From: Streptosporangiaceae bacterium NEAU-GS5
GTDB lineage: Bacteria; Actinomycetota; Actinomycetes; Streptosporangiales; Streptosporangiaceae
Assembly (NCBI GenBank): GCA_017592665.1
Contig: JAGFNW010000020.1
Location: 62,001-126,000 of the forward strand
Direction of reading: 5' to 3'
Length of the DNA: 64,000 nt
The notes beneath the pieces were generated by a model, which saw only the letters and a list, made by a program, of their open reading frames with translations, had not been told where the DNA came from and did not search any database. How positions within the stretch are numbered: position 1 is the stretch's first letter; the number at the start of each line of letters is the position of its first letter. Shown here in pieces: positions 7,834-16,310 of this stretch. The position numbers and the translations under genes are program-made.

Positions 7834-8253
7834 ATGGTCACAGTCGACGACATCCGGCGGATCGCGATGTCTCTGCCGCGCACCGAGGAGCGGCTGGTCC
7901 GCGACCGCGTCACCTTCCGGGTCGGCCGGATCGTCTATCTGGCCGTCGCGCCCGACGAGACGACGATGGGCTTCGGCTTCCCCAAGGAGGAGCGGGCCGC
8001 GCTGGTCGCCTCCGAGCCGGGCAAATTCCTCATGCCGCGCCCGTCCGACGAGCGCTACCACTGGGTGCGCGCCCGGCTGGCCGCCCTCGACGAGCCCGAG
8101 CTGCGCGAGCTGGTCATCGACGCCTGGCGCATGTGCGCCCCTAAACGCGTCGCCGCCGCCCACCTGGCCGCCCAAGCGCCCGAGGCGCGGAAACCTCCGA
8201 GCGCTCCTAGCGCCGTAGCGCCGGGGGCGCCGGATGGGCCCTTCCAGGCGTAG
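7834..8253 (+). CDS. MmcQ/YjbR-family protein
   Basis: A 139-residue protein of the MmcQ/YjbR family, a small CyaY-like fold proposed to bind DNA. Visible signatures are VDDIRRIAMSLPRTEE at the start, the FRVGRIVYLAV strand and the C-terminal ELRELVIDAWRMCAPKR helix. The last 25 residues are a Pro/Ala-rich tail beyond the fold. Spacing from the neighbouring convergent TetR gene is only 11 bp. The biological role of the family is not established. Confidence 0.85.
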   Translation: MVTVDDIRRIAMSLPRTEERLVRDRVTFRVGRIVYLAVAPDETTMGFGFPKEERAALVASEPGKFLMPRPSDERYHWVRARLAALDEPELRELVIDAWRMCAPKRVAAAHLAAQAPEARKPPSAPSAVAPGAPDGPFQA

Positions 8254-8264
8254 CCGAGCGGGAC

Positions 8265-8846
8265 TCAGGGAGACCTGTCCGGCAGCAGGGTGCGGAGGGT
8301 GGCCTCGGCGGCCGTCATGCGATCTCCCTCGATCGCCAGGTCTTCGTCGAGCAGGGTCTGGAAGAGCAGCCCGTCGAACATGGCAAGGATCAATCCTGCC
8401 GCGTCACGCGCGGCCGGATCGTCGCCCAACCCCAGGACGTGGGCGAGCGAGCGGCGCGTGCGCTGGAACCCGGTGACGAGCAACCGGCGGACGCGGTCAT
8501 CGTGCTGGGCCTTGGCGATCGCGGCCAGGAAGGTGCGTGCCAGGCCGAGGTGATCTCGCCGGGTCTGGTCGATCGCCTCGTGGGCCTGCCGGAGTCTGGC
8601 CGCGGGCGTCTCGGCAATCCCCGCCTGAAGCCGCGTGTCCACCTCGGCCAGCCACCGGTCCAGGCCTTCGATGACGGCCTCGGTGATCAAGACGTCCTTT
8701 GACCCGAAGTGATAGGTGATCGAGGCGAGGTTGGCGCCCGAGGCGGCGGCGATAGCCCGGGCGGTGATCCGCTCGGGCGGCAGGTCTTCCAGACAGCGGA
8801 GCGTGCCTTCGATCAATTGGGCCCGGTTGCTGGGCTGGGGACTCAT
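8265..8846 (-). CDS. TetR-family repressor
   Basis: A 193-residue TetR/AcrR regulator. The N-terminal HTH (about residues 8-50) includes ITARAIAAASGANLASITYH followed by FGSKDVL, the classical TetR recognition helix. The rest is the helical ligand-binding domain. It is divergent from a DoxX-type gene with only 45 bp between starts, so it very probably controls that gene and itself from one shared operator. Confidence 0.9.
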   Translation of the reverse strand: MSPQPSNRAQLIEGTLRCLEDLPPERITARAIAAASGANLASITYHFGSKDVLITEAVIEGLDRWLAEVDTRLQAGIAETPAARLRQAHEAIDQTRRDHLGLARTFLAAIAKAQHDDRVRRLLVTGFQRTRRSLAHVLGLGDDPAARDAAGLILAMFDGLLFQTLLDEDLAIEGDRMTAAEATLRTLLPDRSP

Positions 8847-8854
8847 GGCGTAAA

Positions 8855-8862
8855 TTGTACAA
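8855..8862. promoter_or_regulatory. TTGTACAA palindrome between tetR and doxX genes
   Basis: A perfect 8-bp palindrome in the 45-bp divergent region, flanked by TAAA and TTTA. TetR-type operators are usually longer dyads, so this may be only the core. Its location makes it the best operator candidate for the TetR protein. Confidence 0.4.
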
Positions 8863-8891
8863 GCGTTTAGATTCGACTCCGAGGAATCGCC

Positions 8892-9227
8892 ATGAGCGTC
8901 ATCGTGTCGTGCGTCCTGGCCGCCCTGCTGGTGTTCACCGCGGTCCGCAAACTCAGCCATCGACCGGCCGTCGTCGCCACCTATCAGCGGGTCGGCGTCC
9001 CCGAGAGCCGGCTCAACGCCCTGGCCGCGATACTGCTCGCCGGCGCCGCCGGCCTCATCGCCGGTCTGTGGTGGCACTGGCTCGGGGTGGCCACCGCCAT
9101 CGGGCTCGTCTGCTACTTCGCCCTCGCGGTGGCCGCTCACGTCCGCGCCAAGGACACCGCCACCGTGATGACCCCTGTGGTGTATCTGGCGCTGTCCGTG
9201 GCCGCTCTCGTGCTGCGGCTCATCTAG
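8892..9227 (+). CDS. DoxX-family membrane protein
   Basis: A 111-residue membrane protein with four hydrophobic helices, matching the DoxX/DoxX-like family: an early AVRKL-type basic turn, GVPESRL after the first loop, and a long Ala/Leu-rich C-terminal helix. Family members are linked to oxidative stress or quinone/thiosulfate chemistry, but this short type has no fixed function. The divergent TetR gene is the likely regulator. The stop codon lies inside the first unit of a three-copy direct repeat. Confidence 0.8.
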   Translation: MSVIVSCVLAALLVFTAVRKLSHRPAVVATYQRVGVPESRLNALAAILLAGAAGLIAGLWWHWLGVATAIGLVCYFALAVAAHVRAKDTATVMTPVVYLALSVAALVLRLI

Positions 9228-9303
9228 ACCTTCATCGCGGGTCCTTCGACCCAGACCTTCATCGCGGATCCTTCAACCAGACCTTCATCGCGGTCCTTCG
9301 ACC
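9226..9303. repeat. three direct repeats of 25-27 nt
   Basis: AGACCTTCATCGCGG followed by TCCTTC(G/A)ACC occurs three times head to tail (9226-9252, 9253-9278, 9279-9303). Units shrink by one base each (27, 26, 25 nt) at the same internal site. The first copy covers the DoxX stop codon. No coding role is evident. Confidence 0.8.
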
Positions 9304-9344
9304 GGCCGGCGCCGGCGGGGATCCCTGCCGCCGACGCCGTTGCG

Positions 9345-10058
9345 CTACTTGGCGTGTTTCCAGGCGTCCCAGCGCGCCTTGACCACCTTCACGCGAACGG
9401 CATGCGTCTTGGAGAAGCCGACCCAGACACCCTTGTTCGAGTCGCCCTCGAAGAAGTTCGCCCAATACCAGCCGCTCGCGTCCGTCGTGACGCTGGTGGC
9501 GAACCTGCCATGGCTGTCGCTGGGGGTGTGGGCCACCTCCGTCCCGACGGAGTCAGGCTTGGGCCTCTCCGCGGAGTAGAAGATGTGCACGTCCGCGTTC
9601 TCCAGCCACTTCCAGCGGCCGTTGACCGTGTGCTGCACTCGTCCGGAGAAGTAGATCTGCTTGCCCTTGCGCACGACTGTGGGCCGAACGCGGAAGGCGG
9701 TGAACCGGCCGGCGGCGAGGACGAAGGTGGTCCTGGTCACCGTGGCGGTCTCGCCGTTCGCCGTCGCCGTCGCGGTGAGCTCCCACAGTCCCACCGGGTC
9801 GGTGGGCACGAGCGTGGTGTGGAGGGTCCACACCGAGCCGGCCTGGGTTCCGGTGAACGTCCTCACCGGCGTCGCGGACCCCAAGGGGTGTCCCTGGAGG
9901 GTGACCACCGGCGCGTCGCTCTCGACGGTCATCACGACGTTGAGGGGGCGCTTGCCCACCACGAGGGGAAAGTTCACATGCGCCGGTACTCCCAGCGTGG
10001 GCTTGTCCTGCTTGGCGGCGAACGCGGTTCCTTGAGTGCGAATTGAGGGGACACTCAA
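9345..10058 (-). CDS. Ig-like-domain protein lacking a proper N-terminus (possibly decayed)
   Basis: The frame encodes two beta-sandwich (Ig-like) domains. The first begins near KPTLGVPAHVNFPLVVGK; the second carries GKQIYFSGRVQHTV and ends with GRFATSVTTDASGWYWANF. Proteins of this type in actinomycetes are secreted. Here there is no signal peptide: only a TAFAA-like cleavage end remains, preceded by out-of-place sequence. The only possible early start is a TTG at 10058 inside a hairpin that follows the upstream gene. The 5' end may have been lost, so this may be a pseudogene. It resembles the frameshifted Ig-like gene at 32.3-33.2 kb. Confidence 0.55.
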   Translation of the reverse strand: MSVPSIRTQGTAFAAKQDKPTLGVPAHVNFPLVVGKRPLNVVMTVESDAPVVTLQGHPLGSATPVRTFTGTQAGSVWTLHTTLVPTDPVGLWELTATATANGETATVTRTTFVLAAGRFTAFRVRPTVVRKGKQIYFSGRVQHTVNGRWKWLENADVHIFYSAERPKPDSVGTEVAHTPSDSHGRFATSVTTDASGWYWANFFEGDSNKGVWVGFSKTHAVRVKVVKARWDAWKHAK

Positions 10059-10059
10059 G
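10031..10059 (-). terminator. hairpin after the pseudokinase-like gene
   Basis: CTTGAGTG (10031-10038) and CACTCAAG (10052-10059) form a perfect 8-bp stem around a 13-nt loop, 25 bp after the stop of the gene on the minus strand. There is no T-run. It could end that transcript. Confidence 0.4.
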
Positions 10060-10083
10060 AGGCGTGACGGATTGTTCCGCCGG

Positions 10084-10830
10084 TCAGATGTCGCCGCCGA
10101 CGCCTTGGTCGCTTTCGGGGCGGGGGCTGCCGCTGCCGGTGCCGCCCTGCGACGGCGTGGGCGAGGCCGGGCGCTGCGGCTGCTGCGGAGAGGCCGGCTC
10201 CGGCGGCGGGGTCGGCACGAAGTTGGTCGCCGGCAACGGCCGCGACGGAGTCGGATCGTCATCGCCACGCGAGACGAGCAGCCATCCGATGAGCAACAGC
10301 AGCAGCACGAGCGTGGCCAGCACCGACGAGGCCACAGCCACCGACCTGCGGGTGGCCGTCTGCGGCCGCGCCCCCGCCGGCCTCGGCAGCGCGGGGCTGC
10401 GATCGCCCAGCCAATAGGGCACGAAGTCGGGCCCGTGCCGCTGCCCCATCAGCGTGCCCGACACCATCACCGGATCGAGGAACCGCTCGGCCCCCGGCCC
10501 TCCCGGCACGTACGGCACGGCCACCCACGGCGCCTCGCCCGCGTCCATCGCCACCACCGGCAGCGACTCGCGCGTCGCGCCCGGCAGCACCCGCCCGATC
10601 CACGCGCGCACACCCGAGCGCGTCTGCTCGGCCTCCCTGACCGCGTTGACGAACCGGTCGCGCGCGGCGGCGTCCATCGCGGCGCCCCGGGTCAGCACGG
10701 CAAGCGACACGGCCCGCCCGTCCGGCCCGAGGGCCAGATAGACCAGCCCGGCCGCGGCGGCCTGCAAGCGCGCCTGCAACACGAACGGCCCCAAGTGGGG
10801 CGGATCGCCGTACTGCAACGGAGTCACCAT
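10084..10830 (-). CDS. membrane protein with a degenerate kinase N-lobe and Pro-rich tail
   Basis: A 248-residue protein. Residues about 5-120 follow the order of a Ser/Thr kinase N-lobe: [11 protein letters not shown] (where kinases have the glycine loop start), [17 protein letters not shown] (where VALKVL is expected) and [10 protein letters not shown] (hinge). The catalytic Lys is replaced (SLAVL) and there is no HRD, DFG or C-lobe. One membrane helix follows ([17 protein letters not shown]), then a Pro/Ser/Gly-rich tail. It is divergent from the moxR operon. A pseudokinase scaffold or sensor is inferred; an unrelated fold is possible. Confidence 0.7.
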   Translation of the reverse strand: MVTPLQYGDPPHLGPFVLQARLQAAAAGLVYLALGPDGRAVSLAVLTRGAAMDAAARDRFVNAVREAEQTRSGVRAWIGRVLPGATRESLPVVAMDAGEAPWVAVPYVPGGPGAERFLDPVMVSGTLMGQRHGPDFVPYWLGDRSPALPRPAGARPQTATRRSVAVASSVLATLVLLLLLIGWLLVSRGDDDPTPSRPLPATNFVPTPPPEPASPQQPQRPASPTPSQGGTGSGSPRPESDQGVGGDI

Positions 10831-10938
10831 CGCCGATTCCCCATCATCGCCATGAAAACACACCTGTGTGCGCAAGACCCCACGCGGGCAGGGGTGGGGC
10901 ATGGATTTCTCCCACCGAGTCACGATTGAATAACACAC

Positions 10939-12162
10939 ATGACCGTCGAGGACCAGCCCGCTACCCAGGACCGCGCCGAGTCCGGCGCACCCGCCCCAAC
11001 TGCCCGGCCCGAAGACACACAGTCTGAGGCCGCGCAATCCAAGGGCGCGCCACCGGACATGGCCCCGCCGGACACCGGGACTTCCCAACCAGGCCGGCAA
11101 GGCCAGGAGGGGCAGCAGGTCCAGCCGGTCCAGCAGAGCGCCAACCAGACCGAGGCCGCCACGCCCGACGCCCCGCACGCCGAGGACGCCGACCTCGGCC
11201 TGCTGCGCGACGCGCTCACCGAGGTCCGCAAGGTGATCGTCGGCCAGGACCACATGGTCGAGCGGCTCCTGGTCGCGCTGCTGGCACGCGGGCACTGCCT
11301 GCTCGAAGGCGTGCCCGGCGTGGCCAAGACCCTGGCCGCCTCGACCCTGGCGACCGTCGTCGGCGGCACGTTCGCGCGCATCCAGTTCACCCCCGACCTC
11401 GTGCCCAGCGACATCGTCGGCACCCGCGTCTTCCACCCGAGCTCGGAGAAGTTCGACATCGAGCTCGGCCCCGTGTTCGTCAACTTCCTGCTCGCCGACG
11501 AGATCAACCGCGCCCCCGCCAAGGTCCAGTCAGCGCTGCTGGAGGTGATGGCCGAACGCCAGGTGACGCTCGCCGGCCGCACCCACCCGCTCCCCCGGCC
11601 GTTCATCGTCCTCGCCACCCAGAACCCGATCGAGTCCGAGGGCGTCTACCCGCTGCCCGAAGTGCAGCGCGACCGGTTCCTGTTCCGGGTCCGCGTCGCC
11701 CATCCGAGCGCGCACGAGGAGCTGGAGATCCTGCACCGGATGAGCGTCCGCCCGCCGGTGCCCCAGGCGGTGCTCGACCCGCCGCGGCTGCTGGCCCTGC
11801 AGGCGCAGGCCGAGGAGGTCTCGGTCCACCAGTTGGTCGCCGACTACGTCGTACGGCTGGTCATGGCCACCCGCAGCCCCTCCGACTACGGGCTGCGCGA
11901 CCTGGAGGAGACAATCGAGATCGGGGTCAGCCCGCGCGCCACCCTGGGCCTGATCTCGGCGGGCCGGGCCTTGGCGCTGCTGCGCGGCCGCGACTACCTG
12001 CTCCCCGACGACGTGCGCGACGTGGCCGTCGACGTCATGGCCCACCGGCTCATGATGACCTTCGACGCGCTCGCCGACGGCGTCGACGCCGACGACGTGA
12101 TCCGCCAGGTCCTCGCCACCGTGCCGCCGCCCCTGGTCGTGTGGAACCAGGGATCGCGATGA
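10939..12162 (+). CDS. MoxR-family AAA+ ATPase
   Basis: A 407-residue AAA+ ATPase. Residues 1-85 are a Pro/Gln/Ala-rich low-complexity leader, unusual for the family. The ATPase core has Walker A GVPGVAKT (124-131), Walker B LLADE (185-189) and the [15 protein letters not shown]-like sensor region (here [15 protein letters not shown]). MoxR ATPases act as chaperones that mature partner complexes and are encoded with DUF58 and VWA proteins, exactly as here. It overlaps the DUF58 gene by 4 bp (ATGA). Confidence 0.93.
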   Translation: MTVEDQPATQDRAESGAPAPTARPEDTQSEAAQSKGAPPDMAPPDTGTSQPGRQGQEGQQVQPVQQSANQTEAATPDAPHAEDADLGLLRDALTEVRKVIVGQDHMVERLLVALLARGHCLLEGVPGVAKTLAASTLATVVGGTFARIQFTPDLVPSDIVGTRVFHPSSEKFDIELGPVFVNFLLADEINRAPAKVQSALLEVMAERQVTLAGRTHPLPRPFIVLATQNPIESEGVYPLPEVQRDRFLFRVRVAHPSAHEELEILHRMSVRPPVPQAVLDPPRLLALQAQAEEVSVHQLVADYVVRLVMATRSPSDYGLRDLEETIEIGVSPRATLGLISAGRALALLRGRDYLLPDDVRDVAVDVMAHRLMMTFDALADGVDADDVIRQVLATVPPPLVVWNQGSR

Positions 12163-13205
12163 CCCCACGCCAGGGCCCGCGCCAGCCCGGCCGCCAGACC
12201 CCGCGCTCGAGATCCAAGCGCGGCTCGGAGCCCCCGGCCCCCCTCACGGCGCCTGTCGCGCCCGGCGCCCGCGCCCCCCATCAGGCGCTGCGCCGCCTGG
12301 AGCTGACCGTCGTGCGCAAACTCGACGGGCTGCTGCAGGGCGGCCACCAGGGCCTGCTGCCCGGCCCCGGCAGCGAGCCCGGCGACACCCGCGTCTACGT
12401 GCCGGGCGAAGACGACGTCCGCCGCATGGACTGGGCCGTCACCGCCCGCACCACCGTCCCCCACGTACGCGACCTGATCGCCGACCGCGAGCTGGAGACC
12501 TGGGCCCTCGCCGACCTGTCGGCCAGCATGGACTTCGGCACGGCCGACATGGACAAGCGCGAGCTGGTCATCTCCGCGGTGGGCGCGATCGGGTTCCTGG
12601 CCAGCCGCATCGGCGACCGCTTCGGCGCCTACCTGCTGCACGGCGACAACGTCCACCGCTACCCGGCCCGCACCGGCCGTCCGGCCCTGTTCGCGCTGCT
12701 GCAGTCGATGCTGGCCGCCCCCCGCTCGGCCGGGGTCACCGACCTCGCCGGCGCGATCGAGCTGATGGCCGCCGCCCACCGCAAACGCGGCATGCGGGTC
12801 GTCGTCTCCGACTTCCTCGACCCCCTCGACAACCCCGCCGACCCCTTCGGCGAACGCCCCTGGGAGCGGCCCATCCGCCGGCTCGCCGCCCGCCACCAGG
12901 TGCTCGCCGTCGAAGTGATCGACCCGCGCGAGCTGGAGCTGCCGGCCGTCGGCCAGGTCACCCTCAGCGACCCCGAGACCGGCCGCGTCCGCGACATCTA
13001 CCTCACCGCCCGGATCCGCGAACGCTACGCCGAAGTGGCCGCCTTGCAGCGCGAATCCACCATGATCGCGCTGCGCCGCAGCGGCGTCGGCCACCTCGTG
13101 CTGCGCACCGACCGCGACTGGGTGTTCGACATCGCGCAGTTCGCCCTCCACCAACGGCGCACGGCCCACCTGATGCGGCGTCATCCCCTGGGAGCCGGTA
13201 AATGA
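12159..13205 (+). CDS. DUF58 protein of the MoxR system
   Basis: A 348-residue DUF58 protein. The family signature [16 protein letters not shown] lies near residue 90, followed by a VWA-like fold with a DLSASMDFG metal-site strand. It has a basic, Pro-rich N-terminal 45 residues. DUF58 proteins accompany MoxR ATPases and VWA membrane proteins; their biochemical role is unclear. Start and stop both overlap neighbours by 4 bp, so three proteins are made in fixed proportion. Confidence 0.9.
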   Translation: MTPRQGPRQPGRQTPRSRSKRGSEPPAPLTAPVAPGARAPHQALRRLELTVVRKLDGLLQGGHQGLLPGPGSEPGDTRVYVPGEDDVRRMDWAVTARTTVPHVRDLIADRELETWALADLSASMDFGTADMDKRELVISAVGAIGFLASRIGDRFGAYLLHGDNVHRYPARTGRPALFALLQSMLAAPRSAGVTDLAGAIELMAAAHRKRGMRVVVSDFLDPLDNPADPFGERPWERPIRRLAARHQVLAVEVIDPRELELPAVGQVTLSDPETGRVRDIYLTARIRERYAEVAALQRESTMIALRRSGVGHLVLRTDRDWVFDIAQFALHQRRTAHLMRRHPLGAGK

Positions 13206-14149
13206 TCTTCCTGTCCCCCGCCTGGCTCTGGTTGTTCACCGCGCTGGCCGTGCTGGTGGGCGTCTACGTGGCCATGCAGTTCCTGCGCCGCCGCTACACC
13301 GTGCGCTTCACCAACCTCGCCCTGCTGTCGGTGGTGGCGCCCGAGCGGCCCGGCTGGCGCCGCCACGTGCCGGCCGTGCTGTTCCTGCTCATGATGAGCC
13401 TGCTCATCGTCGGCGCGGCCCGCCCGGCCGACGCCGTACGGGTGCCCCGCGATCGCGCCACCATCATGATCGCCGTGGACATCTCGCTGTCCATGGAGGC
13501 CGGCGACGTCCCGCCCACCCGCCTGGTCGCCGCCAAGCAGGCCGCCCAGCAGTTCGTCCAGGACCTGCCCGACCGCTTCAACGTCGGCGTCGTCTCCTTC
13601 GCCCGCTCGGCCGCCGTCGTCATCTCCCCCACCACCGACCACGCCGCCGTGATCACCGCGATCTCCAACCTGTCGACCCGGCCCGGCACGGCCATCGGCG
13701 AGGCCGTCTTCAACTCCCTCGACGCCATCCGCTCCTTCGACCAGCGCGCCGTCACCGACCCGCCGCCGTCGGCCATCGTGCTGCTGTCCGACGGCGACAA
13801 CACCTCGGGCCGCTCGGTCAACGAGGCCATCGAGTCGGCCGTCACCTCCAAGGTGCCCGTGTCCACCATCGCGTACGGCACGCCCGACGGCACGGTCGCC
13901 ATCGACGGCCGCAACGTCCAGGTGCCGGTCAACAAGGCCACCCTGCAGTCGCTCGCCGACGGCACCAACGGCCGCGCCTACGCCGCCGAGTCCGGCAGCG
14001 AGCTACGCGACGTGTACGCCCAGATCGGCACCTCCCTCGGCTACAAGGTGGTCCACCAGGAGATCACCCAGCGGTTCATCCTCGGCGCCGTCATCGCCGG
14101 ACTGCTCGTGGCCGCGGCCGCCATGCTCCTCGGCTCACGCATCCCCTGA
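13202..14149 (+). CDS. VWA-domain membrane protein (BatA-like)
   Basis: A 315-residue protein with the BatA layout: an N-terminal membrane helix (5-25), a second helix near 57-73, a von Willebrand A domain with a complete MIDAS motif DISLS (93-97) and a downstream SDGDN strand, and a C-terminal membrane helix (about 290-310). It is the third gene of the moxR operon and probably the membrane-bound target of MoxR. It overlaps the DUF58 gene by 4 bp. Confidence 0.92.
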   Translation: MIFLSPAWLWLFTALAVLVGVYVAMQFLRRRYTVRFTNLALLSVVAPERPGWRRHVPAVLFLLMMSLLIVGAARPADAVRVPRDRATIMIAVDISLSMEAGDVPPTRLVAAKQAAQQFVQDLPDRFNVGVVSFARSAAVVISPTTDHAAVITAISNLSTRPGTAIGEAVFNSLDAIRSFDQRAVTDPPPSAIVLLSDGDNTSGRSVNEAIESAVTSKVPVSTIAYGTPDGTVAIDGRNVQVPVNKATLQSLADGTNGRAYAAESGSELRDVYAQIGTSLGYKVVHQEITQRFILGAVIAGLLVAAAAMLLGSRIP

Positions 14150-14193
14150 CCCTCCCCCGACCTTCCGCGGCCGTCCCCGACTTGGCCAAGGTT

Positions 14194-14226
14194 TTCCCCA
14201 CACCTGTGGACGGAGCCTGTGGACAA
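14194..14226. other. cluster of DnaA-box-like sites
   Basis: TGTGGACAA at 14218-14226 is an exact complement of TTGTCCACA, the usual actinomycete DnaA box. TGTGGACGG at 14205-14213 differs at one or two positions, and TTCCCCACA at 14194-14202 matches seven of nine in the other orientation. All lie in 33 bp of intergenic DNA. There is no dnaA, dnaN or AT-rich unwinding region nearby, so this is not the chromosome origin. Confidence 0.45.
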
Positions 14227-14305
14227 CCCGCGAATGGGTAAGGTTTCGGCTCGTGAGCGCCTACAGGACCCGTGTGGACATCCCCCGCCCTCCCGGAGAC
14301 GCGCG

Positions 14306-14899
14306 ATGAGCCACTACTTCGCCGAGCGGCCCGAGGCGGCCAGCGCGCCCGGCTCCGTCACCCTGGCCCTGCCCGACCTGCACCTGCGGCTGGAGACCGA
14401 CCGCGGCATGTTCTCCCCCGACCGCGTCGACGCCGGCACGCGCATCCTGCTGGAGACCGTCCCGCCTCCCCCGGCCGACGGCGACCTGCTCGACCTGGGC
14501 TGCGGCTACGGGCCGATCGCGCTGACCATGGCGACCCGGGCGCCGCAGGCGACCGTGTGGGCCGTCGACGTCAACCGCCGGGCTCTTGAGCTCTGTGCGC
14601 GCAACGCCGCGACCGCCGCCCTTTACAAAGTAAGGTGCACACATGCCGACGAGGTCCCCGGCGACGTGCGCTTCCGCGCCATCTGGTCCAACCCGGCCAT
14701 CCGCATCGGCAAGGCCGCGCTGCATGAGATGCTGCTGCGCTGGCTCGGCCGGCTGACCCCCGACGGCGCCGCCCATCTCGTGGTCCAGAAGCATCTGGGC
14801 TCCGACTCCCTGCAACGATGGCTGGAGGAGCAGGGCTTCACCGCCGCCCGCGCGGCCTCCCGCTCCGCCTACCGGATCCTGAAGGTGACACCCCGTTGA
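14306..14899 (+). CDS. RsmC/RlmG-like small methyltransferase
   Basis: A 197-residue class I SAM-dependent methyltransferase of the MTS (methyltransferase small) group, related to the RsmC/RlmG rRNA guanine-N2 enzymes. SAM motif I is LDLGCGYGPIAL; the acidic strand is VWAVDVNRRALEL. The catalytic motif NPPF/NPPY appears as NPAIRIGK, a change seen in some actinobacterial members. The chosen ATG (MSHYFAERPEA) follows GGAGAC. The stop overlaps the TTG start of the next gene, which is also an RNA methyltransferase. Confidence 0.82.
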   Translation: MSHYFAERPEAASAPGSVTLALPDLHLRLETDRGMFSPDRVDAGTRILLETVPPPPADGDLLDLGCGYGPIALTMATRAPQATVWAVDVNRRALELCARNAATAALYKVRCTHADEVPGDVRFRAIWSNPAIRIGKAALHEMLLRWLGRLTPDGAAHLVVQKHLGSDSLQRWLEEQGFTAARAASRSAYRILKVTPR

Positions 14900-15450
14900 G
14901 AAAGCAACTGCGGCCGACCGACGTCAAACGGCTCAACCGCACCTGGCGGCGGGCGACCGAGGGCCGTCTCGCCCTCATCGTCGAGTCCGTGACCAGCCCG
15001 TTCAACATCGGCTCGATCTTCCGTACGGCTGCCGCCTTCGGCGTGGAGACCGTGTGGCTGGCCGGCAACGCCACGCCGCCGTCCAACCCGAAGGCGCAGA
15101 AGACGGCGCTCGGCACCGACCGCCTGGTCGCCTGGCACGAGCCGGTCCCGGGGGCCGAGGCCGTACGCGCCGCGAAGGACGACGGCTTCACGGTGGTGGC
15201 GGTGGAACTGACCGCCGACGCGGTGCCGCTGCACGAGGCGAAGCTGACCGGCGACGTGTGCCTGGTGGTCGGCGGCGAGGACCACGGCTGCTCCCCGGCG
15301 ATCCTCGAGGCCGCCGACGCGGTCGCCTACATCCCGCAGGTCGGCCGGGTCGGGTCGCTCAACGTCGCGGTCGCGGCCGCGCTCGCCGTCGCCGAGGCCC
15401 GCCGCCAGGAGTGGTCGGCCGGGCCGCCGCCCTCGGATGGGGTCTCGTGA
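14896..15450 (+). CDS. TrmH/SpoU-family RNA 2'-O-methyltransferase
   Basis: A 184-residue SPOUT methyltransferase. The three family motifs are present: NIGSIFRTAAAFG (37-49), LVVGGEDHG, and IPQVGRVGSLNVAVAAALAV. These form the SAM-binding trefoil knot and catalytic Arg/Asn/Ser set. Its short length, without the L30e-like N-terminal domain, fits tRNA-type TrmH enzymes. The start is a TTG overlapping the previous stop (TTGA). The exact RNA target is not known. Confidence 0.88.
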   Translation: MRKQLRPTDVKRLNRTWRRATEGRLALIVESVTSPFNIGSIFRTAAAFGVETVWLAGNATPPSNPKAQKTALGTDRLVAWHEPVPGAEAVRAAKDDGFTVVAVELTADAVPLHEAKLTGDVCLVVGGEDHGCSPAILEAADAVAYIPQVGRVGSLNVAVAAALAVAEARRQEWSAGPPPSDGVS

Positions 15451-15509
15451 CCCAAATGTTCACTGTGCCGCGCTGACGTGGCAGGTCCGCACCGTGCATA
15501 CTCCTGCAC

Positions 15510-16310
15510 GTGCCACCCAGGCGTTTCGCGTTCCTCGACCACCCTGGCCCTTTGGCGTTCGCGCATCGCGGCGGGGCGGCCGAGGGCCGCGAGAACACCT
15601 TCAGCGCCTTCGCCAAGGCCGTCGAGCTCGGCTACCGCTATCTCGAGACCGACGCGCACGCCACCGCCGACGGCGAGCTGCTGGCCTTCCACGACAACAC
15701 GCTCGACCGCGTCACCGACCGCTCCGGGCGGATCAGCCGCCTGCCGTACCGCGAGGTCGCGCAGGCCAGGATCGGCGGCGTCGACGAGATCCCCCGGCTG
15801 GAGGATCTGCTGGCCGCCTGGCCCGACGTGCGGTTCAACATCGACGTCAAGGAGTCGAACGCGATCGTGCCGCTGGCGCGCGCGATCCGCAGGACCGGCG
15901 CCTACGACCGGATCTGCCTCACCTCGTTCTCCGACCTGCGGCTGGCCCAGTCGCGCCGGGCCATGGACCGCGAGGTCTGCTCGGCGCTCGGCCCGCGCGG
16001 CGTGGCGGCGCTTCGCACCGCCTCCCTCGGTTCCGGCTACGGGCGGCTGCTGACGGGCCTCGCCCGGGCGCGCATCCCCTGCGCGCAGGTGCCGCTCGGC
16101 ATTCGCGGGATGCGGATCACCACCCCCGCCTTCATCCGCACGGCGCACGCGCTCGGCATGCAGGTGCACGTGTGGACGATCGACGACCCGGCCGTCATGG
16201 AGCGGCTGCTCGATCTCGGGGTCGACGGGATCATGACCGACAACATCACCGGACTGCGCGGCGTGCTCACCGCCCGCGGCCAATGGCACCCCCCGATAGG
16301 ACCCCCATGA
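15510..16310 (+). CDS. glycerophosphodiester phosphodiesterase
   Basis: A 266-residue GDPD-family TIM-barrel enzyme that splits glycerophosphodiesters into glycerol-3-phosphate and an alcohol. Catalytic features are visible: AHRG (18-21), ENT (28-30), ETD (46-48) and the second catalytic His in FHDNT (61). The C-terminal strand VHVWTIDDP is also typical. No signal peptide is present, so it is cytoplasmic. The start is GTG. It overlaps the following Atg22-like transporter gene by 4 bp, suggesting shared expression. Confidence 0.92.
   Translation: MPPRRFAFLDHPGPLAFAHRGGAAEGRENTFSAFAKAVELGYRYLETDAHATADGELLAFHDNTLDRVTDRSGRISRLPYREVAQARIGGVDEIPRLEDLLAAWPDVRFNIDVKESNAIVPLARAIRRTGAYDRICLTSFSDLRLAQSRRAMDREVCSALGPRGVAALRTASLGSGYGRLLTGLARARIPCAQVPLGIRGMRITTPAFIRTAHALGMQVHVWTIDDPAVMERLLDLGVDGIMTDNITGLRGVLTARGQWHPPIGPP

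Noticed and set aside
14194-14226. Chromosome replication origin
   Set aside because: Only a few DnaA-like boxes; no dnaA, dnaN, recF or AT-rich unwinding region nearby.
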